In this document: in pieces, positions 34,680-45,541 of the stretch
Numbering within the stretch: the stretch's first letter is position 1
Layout of the letters: each line of letters opens with the position of its first letter
DNA from: Cytospora piceicola
Taxonomy: Eukaryota; Ascomycota; Sordariomycetes; Diaporthales; Cytosporaceae
DNA: 64,000 nt
Assembly (NCBI GenBank): GCA_023375675.1
Contig: JALQBC010000011.1
Location: forward strand, 434,001-498,000
Reading direction: 5' to 3'
The notes under the pieces: generated by a model
Told to the model about the DNA's origin: nothing
The model's database searches: none
The model's input: only the letters and a program-made list of their open reading frames with translations
Program-made: the position numbers and the translations under genes

Positions 34680-36720
34680 TTATGCCTTGACAAGCAAGCT
34701 GGAGCCCGTCATTTCCTCGGGCTGGGGCAAGCCCATGGCGGCCAGGATCGTAGGCGCGACGTCACCCAGGACACCCTCATCACCCTTCTTGAGGCTCCAG
34801 CCCTCAGGCGCGTTGGCCATGATGAAGGGCACCTTGTTGGTGGTGTGGCTGGTCTTGGGCTTGCCGTCGGGGAACTTCATCTCCTCGGCGTTGCCGTGGT
34901 CGGCCGTGATGAAAAGAGTGTAACCCTCCTTCTTGCACGCCTCGTAGATCTTGCCAATGGCCTTGTCGGTAGCCTCGACACCGACAAGGGCGGCCTCGTA
35001 CACACCAGTGTGACCGACCATGTCTGGTGGGGCGAAGTTGTTCATGACGAAGGGGAACCTCTGCTCGCCCAGACGCTTGGCGACCTGGTTAGCCACGCCA
35101 TCGGCGGACATCTCAGGTGCCTTGTCGTAAGTGGCCACCGACTTGTTGGAGGGGACGAGATCCTGCGACTCGTCACGCTCCTCGAGGTGGAAGGCCTTCT
35201 CCACACCGCCGTTGAAGAAGAATGTGACGTGTGCGTACTTCTCCGTCTCGGCGACGTGAACCTGCTCGACTTCTTGCTTGCCAAGCCACTCGGCCAGGAC
35301 ATTGCCCATGGTCTGAGGCGCATATGCGACCTCGAAGGGGTATCCGCCCTTGTACTGTGTCATGGTCACGAGCTTGCTGATCTTGGGGTAAACGAAATCG
35401 GGGGTAGGGGATCGGTCGACGTCTCCCAGAAGCTGGGTGATTTGTCGCACACGGTCAGATCGGTAGTTGAAGAAGAAGACAACATCGTCATCTATTACAG
35501 AGTTAGCAGGCATAGAGTTGTGGGACATGGTGGAACTTGTCCTTACCCTTGATACGACCCTCGGCGCCGTTGACAATGATGGGCTTCAGGAACTCGTCGT
35601 TCTCTCCCTTCTCGTATCGCTCCTTGATAGTAGCAACGGGGTCGCTGCTCTCCTCACCCTTGCCGTGGATCAGGCCGTTCAGGGCGAGGTCGAGTCTGTC
35701 CCACCTCTTGTCACGGTCCATGGCGTAGTAACGGCCAACAACCGTAGCCAGCTTGCCAACACCAAGCTCCTTGATGGTGTCCACCAGCTCCTGCATGTAG
35801 CCGGCGCCGGACTTGGGGTCGGTGTCACGACCATCAGCGAAGAAGTGGATGTAGACCTCGGGGACCTGGTACAGCTTGGCAGCCTCGAGGAGGGCGTACA
35901 GGTGCTTTTGCTTGGCGTGCTGATCAAAGTGGAGCTGTTAGAACATCATCCTTTTTTTTTCTTCCCCGAAGATCTTTGCATCTAGGGGCATACATACCAC
36001 ACCACCGTGGGAAACCAGGCCGCAGAGGTGCAGTCTACCGTTGCCGTTCTTGGCAGCCTCCATAGTCTTCTTGACAACCTCGTTGCTGGCGAACTCGCCC
36101 TTCTTGACAGCCAGGTCAATGCGGACGACATCCTGCCAGACAACACGTCCGGCGCCAATGTTCAAGTGTCCGACCTCAGAGTTGCCCATCAGACCCTCGG
36201 GCAGACCGACGGCAAGGGAGGAAGCCTCGAGCTCAGTGTAGCCGGTGGCACTCTTGGCGAATCCGTCCATGACGGGGGTGTTGGCGTTTGTGATGGCATC
36301 GCCGTTCTTGGGGGACGACTCGGAGGGAACACCCCAGCCATCAATCACGACTGTAGGTACGGAGAAGTATTAGTATCAGCCAGGCCAACTCGAAATAGAT
36401 CAGAAGAAGGCAGAAGACCAGGATGTAGTCCAGACGAGCGCGTGATCCATTGGAGGTGCTGTCCCCTCCCTGAGGGCCCAGGTCTCCTTTGGCCAACGCC
36501 TGACTTCGCTTCGTGCCTTTGCCTTCCATTGCCAGTGGTTCGAAGCGATGTTGAGGTGTTGGTGGGGAGGAGACAGGGAACCTTGATGGATACGTGGTTC
36601 GTGGACGTGGAGGGGGAGGCGGAGGGGGGAGAACATGGGAATATGGGGCGCAGTGTTCAGGCTTCCTCAACGCGTGGGGTTGGACATACTCAGCATAGCA
36701 TTGTGGTCTGGCTTCGTCAT
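34680..36720 (-). CDS. 2,3-bisphosphoglycerate-independent phosphoglycerate mutase
   Basis: Four exons, 36720-36690, 36350-35998, 35934-35547 and 35491-34680, give 527 residues, the family's normal length. The tiny first exon (31 nt) joins across a 339-nt intron to give MLIVIDGWGVPSE, the metal-binding start of the alkaline-phosphatase-like fold. Further motifs are GLMGNSEVGHLNIGAGR with the nucleophilic Ser, LVSHGGV, FFADGRDTDP, VVGRYYAMDRD, FFFNYRSDR, APPDMVGHTG and ITADHGNAE. The enzyme interconverts 3- and 2-phosphoglycerate using two Mn ions, in glycolysis and gluconeogenesis. Most filamentous ascomycetes rely on this type rather than the cofactor-dependent mutase. The gene is divergent from MED9, with about 870 bases between the two starts. 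Confidence 0.97.
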
Positions 36721-37591
36721 CTCGTCTGCTTTTCTCTTGGACACAGATATAATTTTTGGGTTGGAATACTCTCTTGTAAAGGGACAAGATGAGGTAGGTG
36801 TAGAATCTCGGGAGGGATTTAAATAGGTAATAGGAAGAAATTATTCAGGAGACAAGAATTCTCAGTCTATGCATGCGCAAGTGGTCAGATCCAACTGCTG
36901 TCACACGTTTAATTGAGTGATTTCTGTCGATGGTGGGGGTTGGCCTGACCCTGACGTCGTTCGTGCCGTGTTTCTGCACCGTAATCAAACACACCCAGCT
37001 GCTGATAGTACTGTAATGTCTCCCCTGTCGCACACCCAACTGCACAGTACGGATATCCGTCGCGGGGCATCAGCTCATGCCCCTCGTCTTCGGCTGCTTC
37101 CCTTGGAAGGATAATTGCTCGCTCGCTCGCAAACCGAAGGTCAGTGATCCCGGCCATTAACAAACTTACCAAGTACCTACTAAGTAAGTAAGCAACAACC
37201 GAGCAAGCATCACCACTAACACCTAACACCATCACCACCTGCAGCGCTTACCTTGTAGGTACCCATTACACAATACCATAGTTGGTAGCCTCGGACCTTC
37301 ATTAACCACATCATTTGAACACACTGTCCTTCCTCCTTCACTAGCATAACACTAGAGACTGGGTATATTCATCCCGCCCACGACTTTCAGCCGCGCTGCA
37401 CTTTCTCTCGCCTTACATCTAATCTAATCCACATCTTCCCCATTTGCGACAGCTACAAGCCGCCGCCACACGAGCTCACCACAAGCCAGCCACATACAGC
37501 CCACGCAACACACCTCGCATACGGTCCTTCCCCCAAGACGCCCAACTTCTGTCCCACACCACGACCAGCTATTTCTTTCCATCAATCAGCC
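36721..37591. promoter_or_regulatory. Shared divergent promoter region, phosphoglycerate mutase / MED9
   Basis: The two start codons face away from each other across 871 bases. It holds a pyrimidine-rich leader ahead of MED9 (about 37320-37590) and no gene I can support. Confidence 0.55.
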
Positions 37592-38113
37592 ATGGCCTCC
37601 CCCCCACCGCCAGGCGCAGGCGCAAACCCGCACACGCTCCCCGGCGGCCTCTCCCCGGACTCGATCGACGTCACCTCGGAGCTCTACACCGTCCTCTCGC
37701 GCGTGCGCTACACCGACAAGAACGGCGCGCCGGCGACGAACGGCGACGGCGACGCCAAGCCCGGCGCCAACACCCCGGCCGGCGGCCCGTCGGGGGCGAC
37801 CCCGGCGGGGGCCGCCGACGGCGCGGCCGCCGGCTCCGGCTCCAAGCCCCTGTCCACCAAGGACGTCGTCGCGGCCACCGACCCGCTGAAGCACAAGGTC
37901 CAGCGCGCGCGCGCCGCCGTGCGCGCCCTGCCCGACATCGGGCGGACGATACCCGAGCAGGAGGCGGAGATGCGGGAGCTGGAGGGCAAGATCCGCCGGC
38001 AGAGGGAGGTGCTTCTGCAGCTGAAGGAGTTTGGCATCCAGTTCAGCCATGGGAGCAGCGATGTCGAGATGGGCGGGACGGGCGCGCAGGGAGGAGGGAG
38101 CTCTTCTGGCTAG
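37592..38113 (+). CDS. MED9: Mediator complex subunit 9 (Cse2)
   Basis: Single exon, 173 residues, good start context (CAGCCATGG). The C-terminal half carries the Med9 signature: DPLKHKVQRARAAVRALPDI followed by the helix GRTIPEQEAEMRELEGKIRR and QREVLLQLKEFG, a coiled coil at about 110-150. The N-terminal half is Pro/Gly/Ala-rich and probably disordered. Med9 belongs to the middle module of Mediator, which bridges activators and RNA polymerase II in the nucleus. The stop is TAG at 38111-38113, and the same frame then stays open to 39340 (see the next entry). Confidence 0.93.
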   Translation: MASPPPPGAGANPHTLPGGLSPDSIDVTSELYTVLSRVRYTDKNGAPATNGDGDAKPGANTPAGGPSGATPAGAADGAAAGSGSKPLSTKDVVAATDPLKHKVQRARAAVRALPDIGRTIPEQEAEMRELEGKIRRQREVLLQLKEFGIQFSHGSSDVEMGGTGAQGGGSSSG

Positions 38114-38197
38114 TCGCCTAGGACTCCGACGCCTGATGCTGCTGCGAAGAGCCTTGCGGTCTCGGTTGCTGGAATTGAATATGAGGAGGACTATGTG

Positions 38198-39340
38198 ATG
38201 GGAGGGAATGCGGGACAGGGATTCCCTGAAGGTGGTAGTCTGAGTCCACCACTGAAGGACAAGGGTTCTATCGTGGATACCGAACTTCAGGTGGAAATGC
38301 AGGTAGAGGACACCCTCATGTGCGATGCGGGAGGGCAGAGCATTACCAAATGCCGGATGAGTGATGCAAATTCTGTGGAATTCTCCGTCGACACACAAAA
38401 GGTCGGCATGGGAAACGAGAGCCGATATGAAGAGCTCGTTCAGGAGGAGCCTAAACTGGAAGCAAGAAATAAGGCGAGAGGTGGTCCTGGGTTCGTCAAC
38501 CTGGAACATCCCCAATTAGAATTCGTTGACGGAGCTGCCCTCAACGCCATGGCAGGCCACGAGCCTATGGAGATTGGCACTGCGGCTTCGAAAGCACCAG
38601 AGCAGGCTATACCGGCATCACTGCCGATGGAGCAGGAATCTATAGTCCAAGACTTCGATTCTGCTGAGTATGGAGGTTTCCAAGCTGCTCACGCAAAGAC
38701 TGCAGAAGCGTACGTGGAAAATACCTTAACTACGGATCATTCTTCACAGAGGCCAAGCCTCGCTGCCACAGACGGTTGGCTGCGCATAAAAATACCAGAG
38801 CACTTCAAGAGAGTCAAGGCCCAACTTTACTCCATGAAGTCTCTGGAAGGTATGCAGTCGGCGTCGCAGGCCATACCAGGCCAATCCGCCTCTCACTTCG
38901 GTGCGACACGCAAGGGGGCCAAGATCAAGCTCAACTTCACGTCTAAGAGAAGAGCTAAGGACCGCGGATCTGGGGGTCCTTCCCCGTCCTCAGCGATCCC
39001 CCGGGGCACGCCCCGTAAGTCGAGAACGTGGGATGGTGGTCTCGATGACGAGACCACTGAGGAGTTGCCCACAACACCGGTTGACAGCGAGGAAGAGCTC
39101 GTGCTCTTGACGAGTCCGCCGGAGGAGGAGGGCGCCGCGATGGACCAGCAGGTCGACGGTGCTGCTGCTAACGAGTGGAGTAATGTGCCGGTGTCTGGGG
39201 CAGCACCCTTGGCCACAGGGGAATGGACGGATCCGGCGCCGGGTTGCGATATAACAAGGAGTCGCGGTCGCGGTAGGGCACGCGGTAGGGCACGCGGTCG
39301 TTCCGGTCGAGGGAGTGCTAGAGGTCGGCGTAGGCGATGA
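38198..39340 (+). CDS. Hypothetical protein with Arg/Gly-rich tail, in frame behind MED9
   Basis: From the ATG at 38198 an uninterrupted frame of 380 residues runs to TGA at 39338-39340. The protein is acidic and Ser/Glu-rich for most of its length, then ends in RG repeats (SRGRGRARGRARGRSGRGSA and a final RRRR), a common RNA- or nucleic-acid-binding tail. No domain, signal peptide or membrane segment is visible. The frame is the same as that of MED9, and no stop occurs between the MED9 TAG and this ATG, so it may be a separate gene, a C-terminal extension reached by read-through, or a fusion broken by a mutation or error. Composition looks protein-like, but I do not recognise a family. Confidence 0.5.
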   Translation: MGGNAGQGFPEGGSLSPPLKDKGSIVDTELQVEMQVEDTLMCDAGGQSITKCRMSDANSVEFSVDTQKVGMGNESRYEELVQEEPKLEARNKARGGPGFVNLEHPQLEFVDGAALNAMAGHEPMEIGTAASKAPEQAIPASLPMEQESIVQDFDSAEYGGFQAAHAKTAEAYVENTLTTDHSSQRPSLAATDGWLRIKIPEHFKRVKAQLYSMKSLEGMQSASQAIPGQSASHFGATRKGAKIKLNFTSKRRAKDRGSGGPSPSSAIPRGTPRKSRTWDGGLDDETTEELPTTPVDSEEELVLLTSPPEEEGAAMDQQVDGAAANEWSNVPVSGAAPLATGEWTDPAPGCDITRSRGRGRARGRARGRSGRGSARGRRRR

Positions 39341-39836
39341 ATAAAGACACCGGCTTTTTGGGGGCATGGCTGGTAGGTGCTCGTAGAGGACTTCTCGCGA
39401 GACAAAACCGAGCCCACGGTTAAAGTGCTTTCGAGAATTGGTGGAAATGCATCGAGGCGACCGGACTAGGTCCGACGTTGGCTCGTTGATGGCCACATAT
39501 CAAAAACGGGTGACACCGTTTGTCTTCTTATTGAGCGCCCACTGCAATTACCGTATTTAGAGACGTCAACAGCCATACCAATAATTAATACATGCAAAAC
39601 CGCAGGCAGCATGAAATGCCGTTGAGGCTGAGAGTGAAACTTCCAGGTCTCTTTGCACAGAACGGGTGTATATTAAGTAGGTAGATATTTGAATACTGCT
39701 CGCCTCATTCCGGACTCCCGTATCATGCTCCTGAAACCGAAACCATGCGCAGACAATCCTAGGATGTACGAAATTAAGGAAACGAACACACCCGCCCGGT
39801 CACGTCCCCCCCCCCCCCCCCAGCCCGTCGCCAGAC
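39341..39836. other. Intergenic between convergent genes
   Basis: Separates the Arg/Gly-tailed ORF (+) from the tubulin cofactor C gene (-). One C-run at 39809-39822; nothing else seen. Confidence 0.6.
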
Positions 39837-41144
39837 TCAGATGCCCGCCTTCCGGAGTATGTCCTCCGTGCCCAGCGACGGCCCGCCCTGGACCGTCTCG
39901 GTCCAAAAGTCCTCGGGCACGGCCGGGTCCCCCTCGGGCAGCCTCTCCCAGTTGGGCGACGCCTCCGCCTTGAGCCAGTTGAAATCGTCGACCTGGTCCC
40001 ACTGGTTTCCGCCGCCGCCGCCGCCGCCGCCCGCGTCCTGGCCCTCGGCGAGGTACCTCCCCGGCAGCGGCGCGAACCGGACGCCGCGGCAGTCCTCGAT
40101 GATGGGGTGGCTCCCGCACCACAGGTAGACGGTGACGTTGGCGCACTCGTGCATGCGCACCTGGCGGGCGTTGAGCACGAGCACCGAGTCCCGCACGCCC
40201 GTGACGTGCGCCGCCCCCGCGACCCGGCCGGCGACGACCAGGCTCCCCGCCACGTCCCTGACGACGAGGTTCGCAAAGGGGGTGCCGGCCCCGCCGCCGC
40301 CCATGCTCATGTCCAGCACGCAGCCCCGCAGCCCGGTCACGCTGCCCGAGCTGGTGGCCCGCCGCGCCGTCGGCGGCAGGATGATGTGCATGGCCCGGTG
40401 GCCCGAGATGTCGATCTCGCGCGACCGCGAGAAGCTGGGCTTGCGGATGGCCGAGCCGGGCTCGCTCGCCATCTCGGCGTTGTAGTCCCTCGCCTTGCTG
40501 GCGGTGGCGCCGCCGCCGCCGCCGCTGCTGCCGGCGAGGTCCGGCAGGCTGCCGAGGGCGTCTGTCGTCTCCGCCTGGACCGCGACGTCGCTGTCGCTGT
40601 CGTCGGCGGCGGCGCCCGCTGCTGCCGCCGCGCTACGGTTTGTGGCCGAGATGAAGGCCTGTTTTGACTCCGGAGAGAACTCGAAGCGGCTCTTTGGTCC
40701 CAGGCTTCGGGTCTGGATGTTGAGCTGCTCCCGAAGTGCTTTGAGCGCCTGTGATGGGTGGTGTGAGAAGGCGGTGTCCCTGTTTCGGATCACATGAGGC
40801 GGAGACAAACCTGGCCGTAGATCATCTGATCTCGTGGAGGAGCATACTCGGATGCATCAGACACTTCGTTGGTGAGCCTGGATATGCCTCCGAGGACGCG
40901 GTCGGTGGCATCCTTGCGTTCGCCGCCCGAGGCAGAGATGTCACCCAGATTTGCGATCTCTTCTTGTAGAGCTGGCAGTTTATATAGATGTCAGACTTTG
41001 TGAAGACTCGAGAGGGTCTGGGGAGCACTAACATGTTGCCTGACTCTCAAAGTGCCTGTAGAAGAGTTCCTTGGGGTCCATGTTGGTCTTTAGACCTGGA
41101 AAGCCTCCACCGTAAGTTATTGGTCCATTTGATACGGTCTCCAT
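39837..41144 (-). CDS. Tubulin-binding cofactor C
   Basis: Three exons, 41144-41033, 40971-40811 and 40748-39837, give 394 residues. The N-terminal part reads MDPKELFYRHFESQATSLQE, the usual helical start of fungal cofactor C; an upstream in-frame ATG (41144) adds 21 residues and could be skipped in favour of 41081. The C-terminal C-CAP/cofactor C beta-helix (about 200-330) includes RGCVLDMSMGG, DSVLVLNARQVRMHEC and GSHPIIEDCRGVRFAP. The Arg in ARQVRMHEC aligns with the catalytic arginine that drives GTP hydrolysis on beta-tubulin in the cofactor C/D/E complex, the last step of tubulin heterodimer assembly. Poly-Ala and poly-Gly inserts are lineage-specific. Confidence 0.95.
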
Positions 41145-41893
41145 AGTGGGAATTTGTGATAGTTGGTGAAGTGATAGATAGGTTGATTATTCTAGCAGTA
41201 CGATGTTGAGTTGGAGTTTCTGGTAGTCACCGATAACCTTCGAATTCTTTCAAGGGGTTATGTTATGTATGCCAAGCGAGCAGGACAGAAGATGATGCTC
41301 GCAGGAAGAAAGCTCAGGTTCATATACTTCAACAAATAAATAGCAAGAGGAGTGAGTGATTCAGCTTACCACCATGAGCATCAACACCGAGAACAGCTCA
41401 CACGACAGACTGTTGGTTCTAGGCACAGTGACGACATGCACACAGCATTTACTCTGGTGGTCTCAGGCTGTAGGGTGACAATGGTGAACTTCTTCCCTGC
41501 AAGGAGGGGAAGGACGAGTGGGTGTGAAGCGGGACAGAGCCAAAGGGTCGAGCGTTTAAGGGTCCAAGACAAGTCCGATGATGATGATGCGGGGGATGAT
41601 AAGGACCCAATCAGCAATAAGAAGATGTGCAGAAGTCTGGGGGATATGGTGGGATGGGGCGGATGGTGGAGGGTCGGGAAGCGTTTCTAGCGGATTGAAG
41701 AATTCGTGAATCGTGGGACTCCATCGCGAATCTGGGGAATGAACTTTGGCACTTGGCACCTTTGTTCGGTTGTGCAGATGCGGTGTGTAACTGCAGGTGC
41801 CCAGCCCCCCGTCCCGTTGCTCTCTCCTTTTGCATGGGAGCATCATCATCAAAATTGTCCGATCACGATGCCAGACAGACACACACCCATCCC

Positions 41894-41920
41894 GTGTGTG
41901 TGTGTGTGTGTGTGTGTGTG
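41894..41920. repeat. (GT)n microsatellite
   Basis: About thirteen GT units. Confidence 0.95.
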
Positions 41921-42382
41921 ACGGACCATGATCATTCGGTGCGATGACGGGGCAAATGGCTTCTTGGTGTAACGGTGCACAACAGCACACATAGCATAGC
42001 TTGTTCTGTCAAGATCATCGATCATTGACCATTGACGATTCTCATTCTCATTATCAGAATTGGATACCTAGGTAATGCCACCCGATTCATTGACTGGTTG
42101 ATCAGATTTCCCGTGCTCCCCCGCGCTGGACATCTGAGGTTCCCATCAAATGGACCACTCAATCGGACCGTCGATCAATGCGTGCTGACGTCTGTCTGTA
42201 TATAATTAATTAACTGTCCTCATCAATTCGCTTCTCTTTGAGTTACGTGCATCGGCAGTACATTTCCGAGGAGTAGTCGAGAGATGTATGTTCAATTGTT
42301 CTTCCTTTCTTTCTTTCTCTGTGTGGTTGGTGAGCGGCACATACCAACACCTATTTGACTGAGAAACCGCAAACTGAATTTG

Positions 42383-42429
42383 AAGTCTAGGGTAAGTTGT
42401 GCTTAGTAAGCCCAACTTACCCTAGACTT
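42383..42429. repeat. 47-base near-perfect palindrome
   Basis: AAGTCTAGGGTAAGTTG... and ...CAACTTACCCTAGACTT form 23-base arms around a single central base (42406) with one mismatch. The arms could be abutting terminal inverted repeats or a cruciform. I see no second copy in the window. Confidence 0.9.
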
Positions 42430-43411
42430 TATTCTCAAATCGACATTGAGTCAGGCAATCCGCCCATCCTCTCCGCCCGCGCGACTGCAGGTGACTGATT
42501 GAAACATGAGCAGACCTGACCTCGTTTCATCAACATTTCGAAGCTGCCCAGGTGCCCACACCCAACCAGTAAATTTCAAAGCAATAGGATGTCTGGCAAC
42601 AGCGGTTGACTGTATGCACTGCATTATTTGAAAAATAACCTCCTATGGGACATCTAGAAAGTCTCTTCATGATTATCCAGCTTCCTACTCTGCACACGAG
42701 TTCCCTTTGCGGATGTGACTATACATAGAAGAGGAACTGACACCAGCAACATCATATCTCCCTGGCCAACCATTTCCTATCTTAGTTGCATAAATAGTTC
42801 AGGAGTGCCAAATACAGACAGATCTTTTAATAAGCTGTCAAGTAGGGCCTTGGTGGAATACATACAAGTAAGTCTATTACTTTGCTGGAGCTCTTAAAAT
42901 AGTAAATATTTCCTCCTTCCATAATTCTAACCCGATGTAGGGCTGGTTCAATAATCATCACATCATTCAAAGCAAGCCGCGGATATCTTATCATTGATGC
43001 AGACTAGATCCAAACTACAGGTGCATTGGGTTGAATGGATATATTTTCTTCCACACTCAGCCATCAACATATGCTCAGATGTGCTAATTGATACATATGA
43101 AGACCGGCATATTCAACATGCTTCACACGTTATGCCAGCTCAACCAACCATTGGCCGTAATGTCTCCCGTTCGGGACTACCTACTTGATACTCAACGTAC
43201 GTTGACAGCGTATCCACTGGAATATTCAGCTGATCTTTATTGGTTTCTTCCTCCTCACTGAAAAGAAATATCATTGTCTTGCACTTAAAACAAACACAGC
43301 ATTGTTGTTCCCGTTCTCGAGTAGTCACAAGTTTTCCATCAACTCCACAGACCACGACCTTTACGCTCTATCAAATCGGTCGCCAAACGCCATCGACCAA
43401 AATACAAGAAC

Positions 43412-43918
43412 ATGTCTCAGCCAGGTTATGTTAATTATCCTTACGGGTATGCCCCAACCTGCCCGGAAGGTATTCTACGACTTTGTCGCCACCACTCCAC
43501 ATCAACATGCTCGCACCTGTCGACTATGACAATGTGTTCGCTGAGATGACCACGGAGGAGCACCGTGCTGCTCTCCAGATCATGAACAGAGGTGAGATCT
43601 GGTTCTCCTGTGAATGAATCCTACAAGACCACTGTCTTTGTCGAGCGATCTATCGCTATGTCATGGGTGAGCTGTGTGACTCGACACAGTGACAGAGAGA
43701 CTCGAGAAGTGACTCCAGCCCGCACATAATCGCTAAGTATTATCTTCTTCCAACATTGAAGCGAACCCTACCTTTAGAGCGGCGACCACCCTCATCCAGC
43801 AGGGACCTGTACTACTCTGACGACTATTTCCAAATTACCAATGGGAGGCAGCAGGGCTACGTCGAACGCAAGTTTCCTCGAGAGGATCTCGGAATCAAAA
43901 TGAACTCCAGGCGTTGAC
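43412..43918 (+). pseudogene. Possible gene remnant or unresolved small multi-exon gene
   Basis: Three stretches look coding but do not join in one frame by any splice choice I tried: MSQPGYVNYPYGYAPTCPE from 43412, MLAPVDYDNVFAEMTTEEHR from 43507 with a GTGAGA donor at 43592, and a C-terminal piece DLYYSDDYFQITNGRQQGYV ending at TGA near 43918. A middle piece DHCLCRAIYRYVM (43628-43666) can be spliced to the second. I do not recognise the family. It is either a decayed gene or one whose introns I cannot resolve. Confidence 0.35.
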
Positions 43919-44209
43919 AAGGCGAGGAAGACTATAATGTATTTCATTTCCTCGGGCCGCTCTCGGCGTGTAGACCTCCTACTAAAGCGGTGTTATGTGA
44001 TAGGTCAATTGCCTGGGATAAACGGGGCTCCGATAACGATAAGCAACCCTCGGCTTTCTTTTCCAGTCTCCCTGCAAAATGAACGTCACTGCCGGCTGAG
44101 TTTGCCAAAACGTTAATAATAATAATTCTTTACCTACCAGCCTGACAGTTAGTTGTGTTCTGGTCCCTTAGATGGCTCCAACGGAAACGAGAACAACAAT
44201 AACTTGACC

Positions 44210-45541
44210 ATGCGCTGTTCCCAAAGAGAAGTAGCCGCCCTGTGCCGCGGCCTGCACACCAGCGCCAGAGCACCAACACCTCGTCTTCTCCAGAGATCAT
44301 TCCACCAGACCCCGTCTGCGTTCCGCCCGCGACAGCGTACCTTCTTCACCTCGAACACCCTCCTTTCAAAGGATGGGAACGATGACGGCCCTTCTACCAA
44401 CTCGATCTTGTCCTCTTCTCCTTCCGCAGCCGACCAGAAATCCGAACAGCCACCGTCCAAATCGAACAACAGGAGGAAGGCGGCAGCAGCAGCCAAGGCC
44501 AGTGTCATCGCAAAGAAGTCCCTGAGCAACCCCCTCCGCCGCGTCGTCAACATCGCACAACGGCCCGGCCGGAAACCGACCAACGACCCCAAGGACGACG
44601 GGGCAGAAGCAGAACAGGCCGAGGATGACGGCAAGACACAAGTCAGGGCCATCTGCGTGGCCGAGTCCTTCGACATGGAGGCCGTCGTCAAGATCCTCAC
44701 GGACCACTGGTACCAGCTGGACCCGGACGGCCTGGGCTTCGACACGGTCGACGTGGTGCACGCCCGGGGGTCCGGCGGCGAGGGGGACGTGTTCATCTTC
44801 CCCTCGGGGACGGTCGTGACGTGGTCGCTGCCGGCCGAGGTGGGCATCGGCATGGCGACGGGCATGCTGTCCAAGGCGGCCCTGAACGCCAACCTCGAGT
44901 CCGCCGAGAAGGAGAGCCTGGAGTACGAGACGGACGGGTCCATGTCGACGAGCACGATGCGCAGGGACAAGGTCGTGCTGGGGACCAGGGAGCCCGAGGA
45001 CGGCGACGGGACGTACCCGGCGCTGGCCAAGATCGCCTTCTCGTCGGGGCTGGCCCGGAGCACCAAGATCGCCTTCCTCGAGGCCCTGCTGAGCGCCTAC
45101 TTCAAGAAGACCAAGGACATACCCATGCAGCTGGAGGCAGGCCGGCTGGCCGTGACCAAGAAGTTCATCCTGCAGAGGACGGGCGAGCTGCTGAACCTGC
45201 GGTCCCAGCTGAACCTGTACTCGGAGCTGACCGACTCGCTGCCCGACATGTTTTGGGACCAGAGCTCCGAGCTGCGGCTGGAGAACAACTACGACCAGGT
45301 CGGGAGGGCCCTGGACGTGCTGGACCGCATCAAGCTGCTCAACCAGCGCATGGACTACGCCCAGGAGATGGCCACCGTCATGAGGGGGATGTCGGACTCG
45401 GACCACAGCGCGTACCTGGAGAAGATCATCATCTGGCTTATCCTGATCGAGGTCATGTTCGAGATAAGGAGGATCTATACGGAGTACAGGGAGGCCTGGA
45501 AGAAGGAAGAAGAGGAAGCCCTCGCGAGGGCCACGGGCTGA
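44210..45541 (+). CDS. Mitochondrial DUF155 protein (RMND1/Mrx10-like)
   Basis: Single exon from the ATG at 44210, 443 residues. The N-terminus (MRCSQREVAALCRGLHTSAR, then FHQTPSAFRPRQRTFFTS) is rich in Arg, Ser and hydroxyl residues and lacks acids, as in a mitochondrial presequence. The DUF155 region spans about 145-410, with VFIFPSGTVVTWSL, DKVVLGTREPED, IAFSSGLARSTKIAFLE and LLNLRSQLNLYSEL. A C-terminal hydrophobic helix IIIWLILIEVMFEI (about 410-425) should anchor it in the inner membrane. Family members (yeast Mrx10/YDR282C, human RMND1) support mitochondrial translation; Rmd1/Rmd8 are non-mitochondrial relatives. A basic low-complexity linker (about 80-140) follows the presequence. Confidence 0.92.
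   Translation: MRCSQREVAALCRGLHTSARAPTPRLLQRSFHQTPSAFRPRQRTFFTSNTLLSKDGNDDGPSTNSILSSSPSAADQKSEQPPSKSNNRRKAAAAAKASVIAKKSLSNPLRRVVNIAQRPGRKPTNDPKDDGAEAEQAEDDGKTQVRAICVAESFDMEAVVKILTDHWYQLDPDGLGFDTVDVVHARGSGGEGDVFIFPSGTVVTWSLPAEVGIGMATGMLSKAALNANLESAEKESLEYETDGSMSTSTMRRDKVVLGTREPEDGDGTYPALAKIAFSSGLARSTKIAFLEALLSAYFKKTKDIPMQLEAGRLAVTKKFILQRTGELLNLRSQLNLYSELTDSLPDMFWDQSSELRLENNYDQVGRALDVLDRIKLLNQRMDYAQEMATVMRGMSDSDHSAYLEKIIIWLILIEVMFEIRRIYTEYREAWKKEEEEALARATG

Larger units (their letters stand above)
41145..44209. other. Lower-GC stretch upstream of cofactor C and the DUF155 gene
   Basis: Contains a (GT)n microsatellite (41894-41920), a TACCTAGGTA decamer (42065), a 47-base near-perfect palindrome (42383-42429) and gene-like debris at 43412-43918. 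From about 42000 the base composition is visibly richer in A/T than the flanking genes. Confidence 0.55.
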
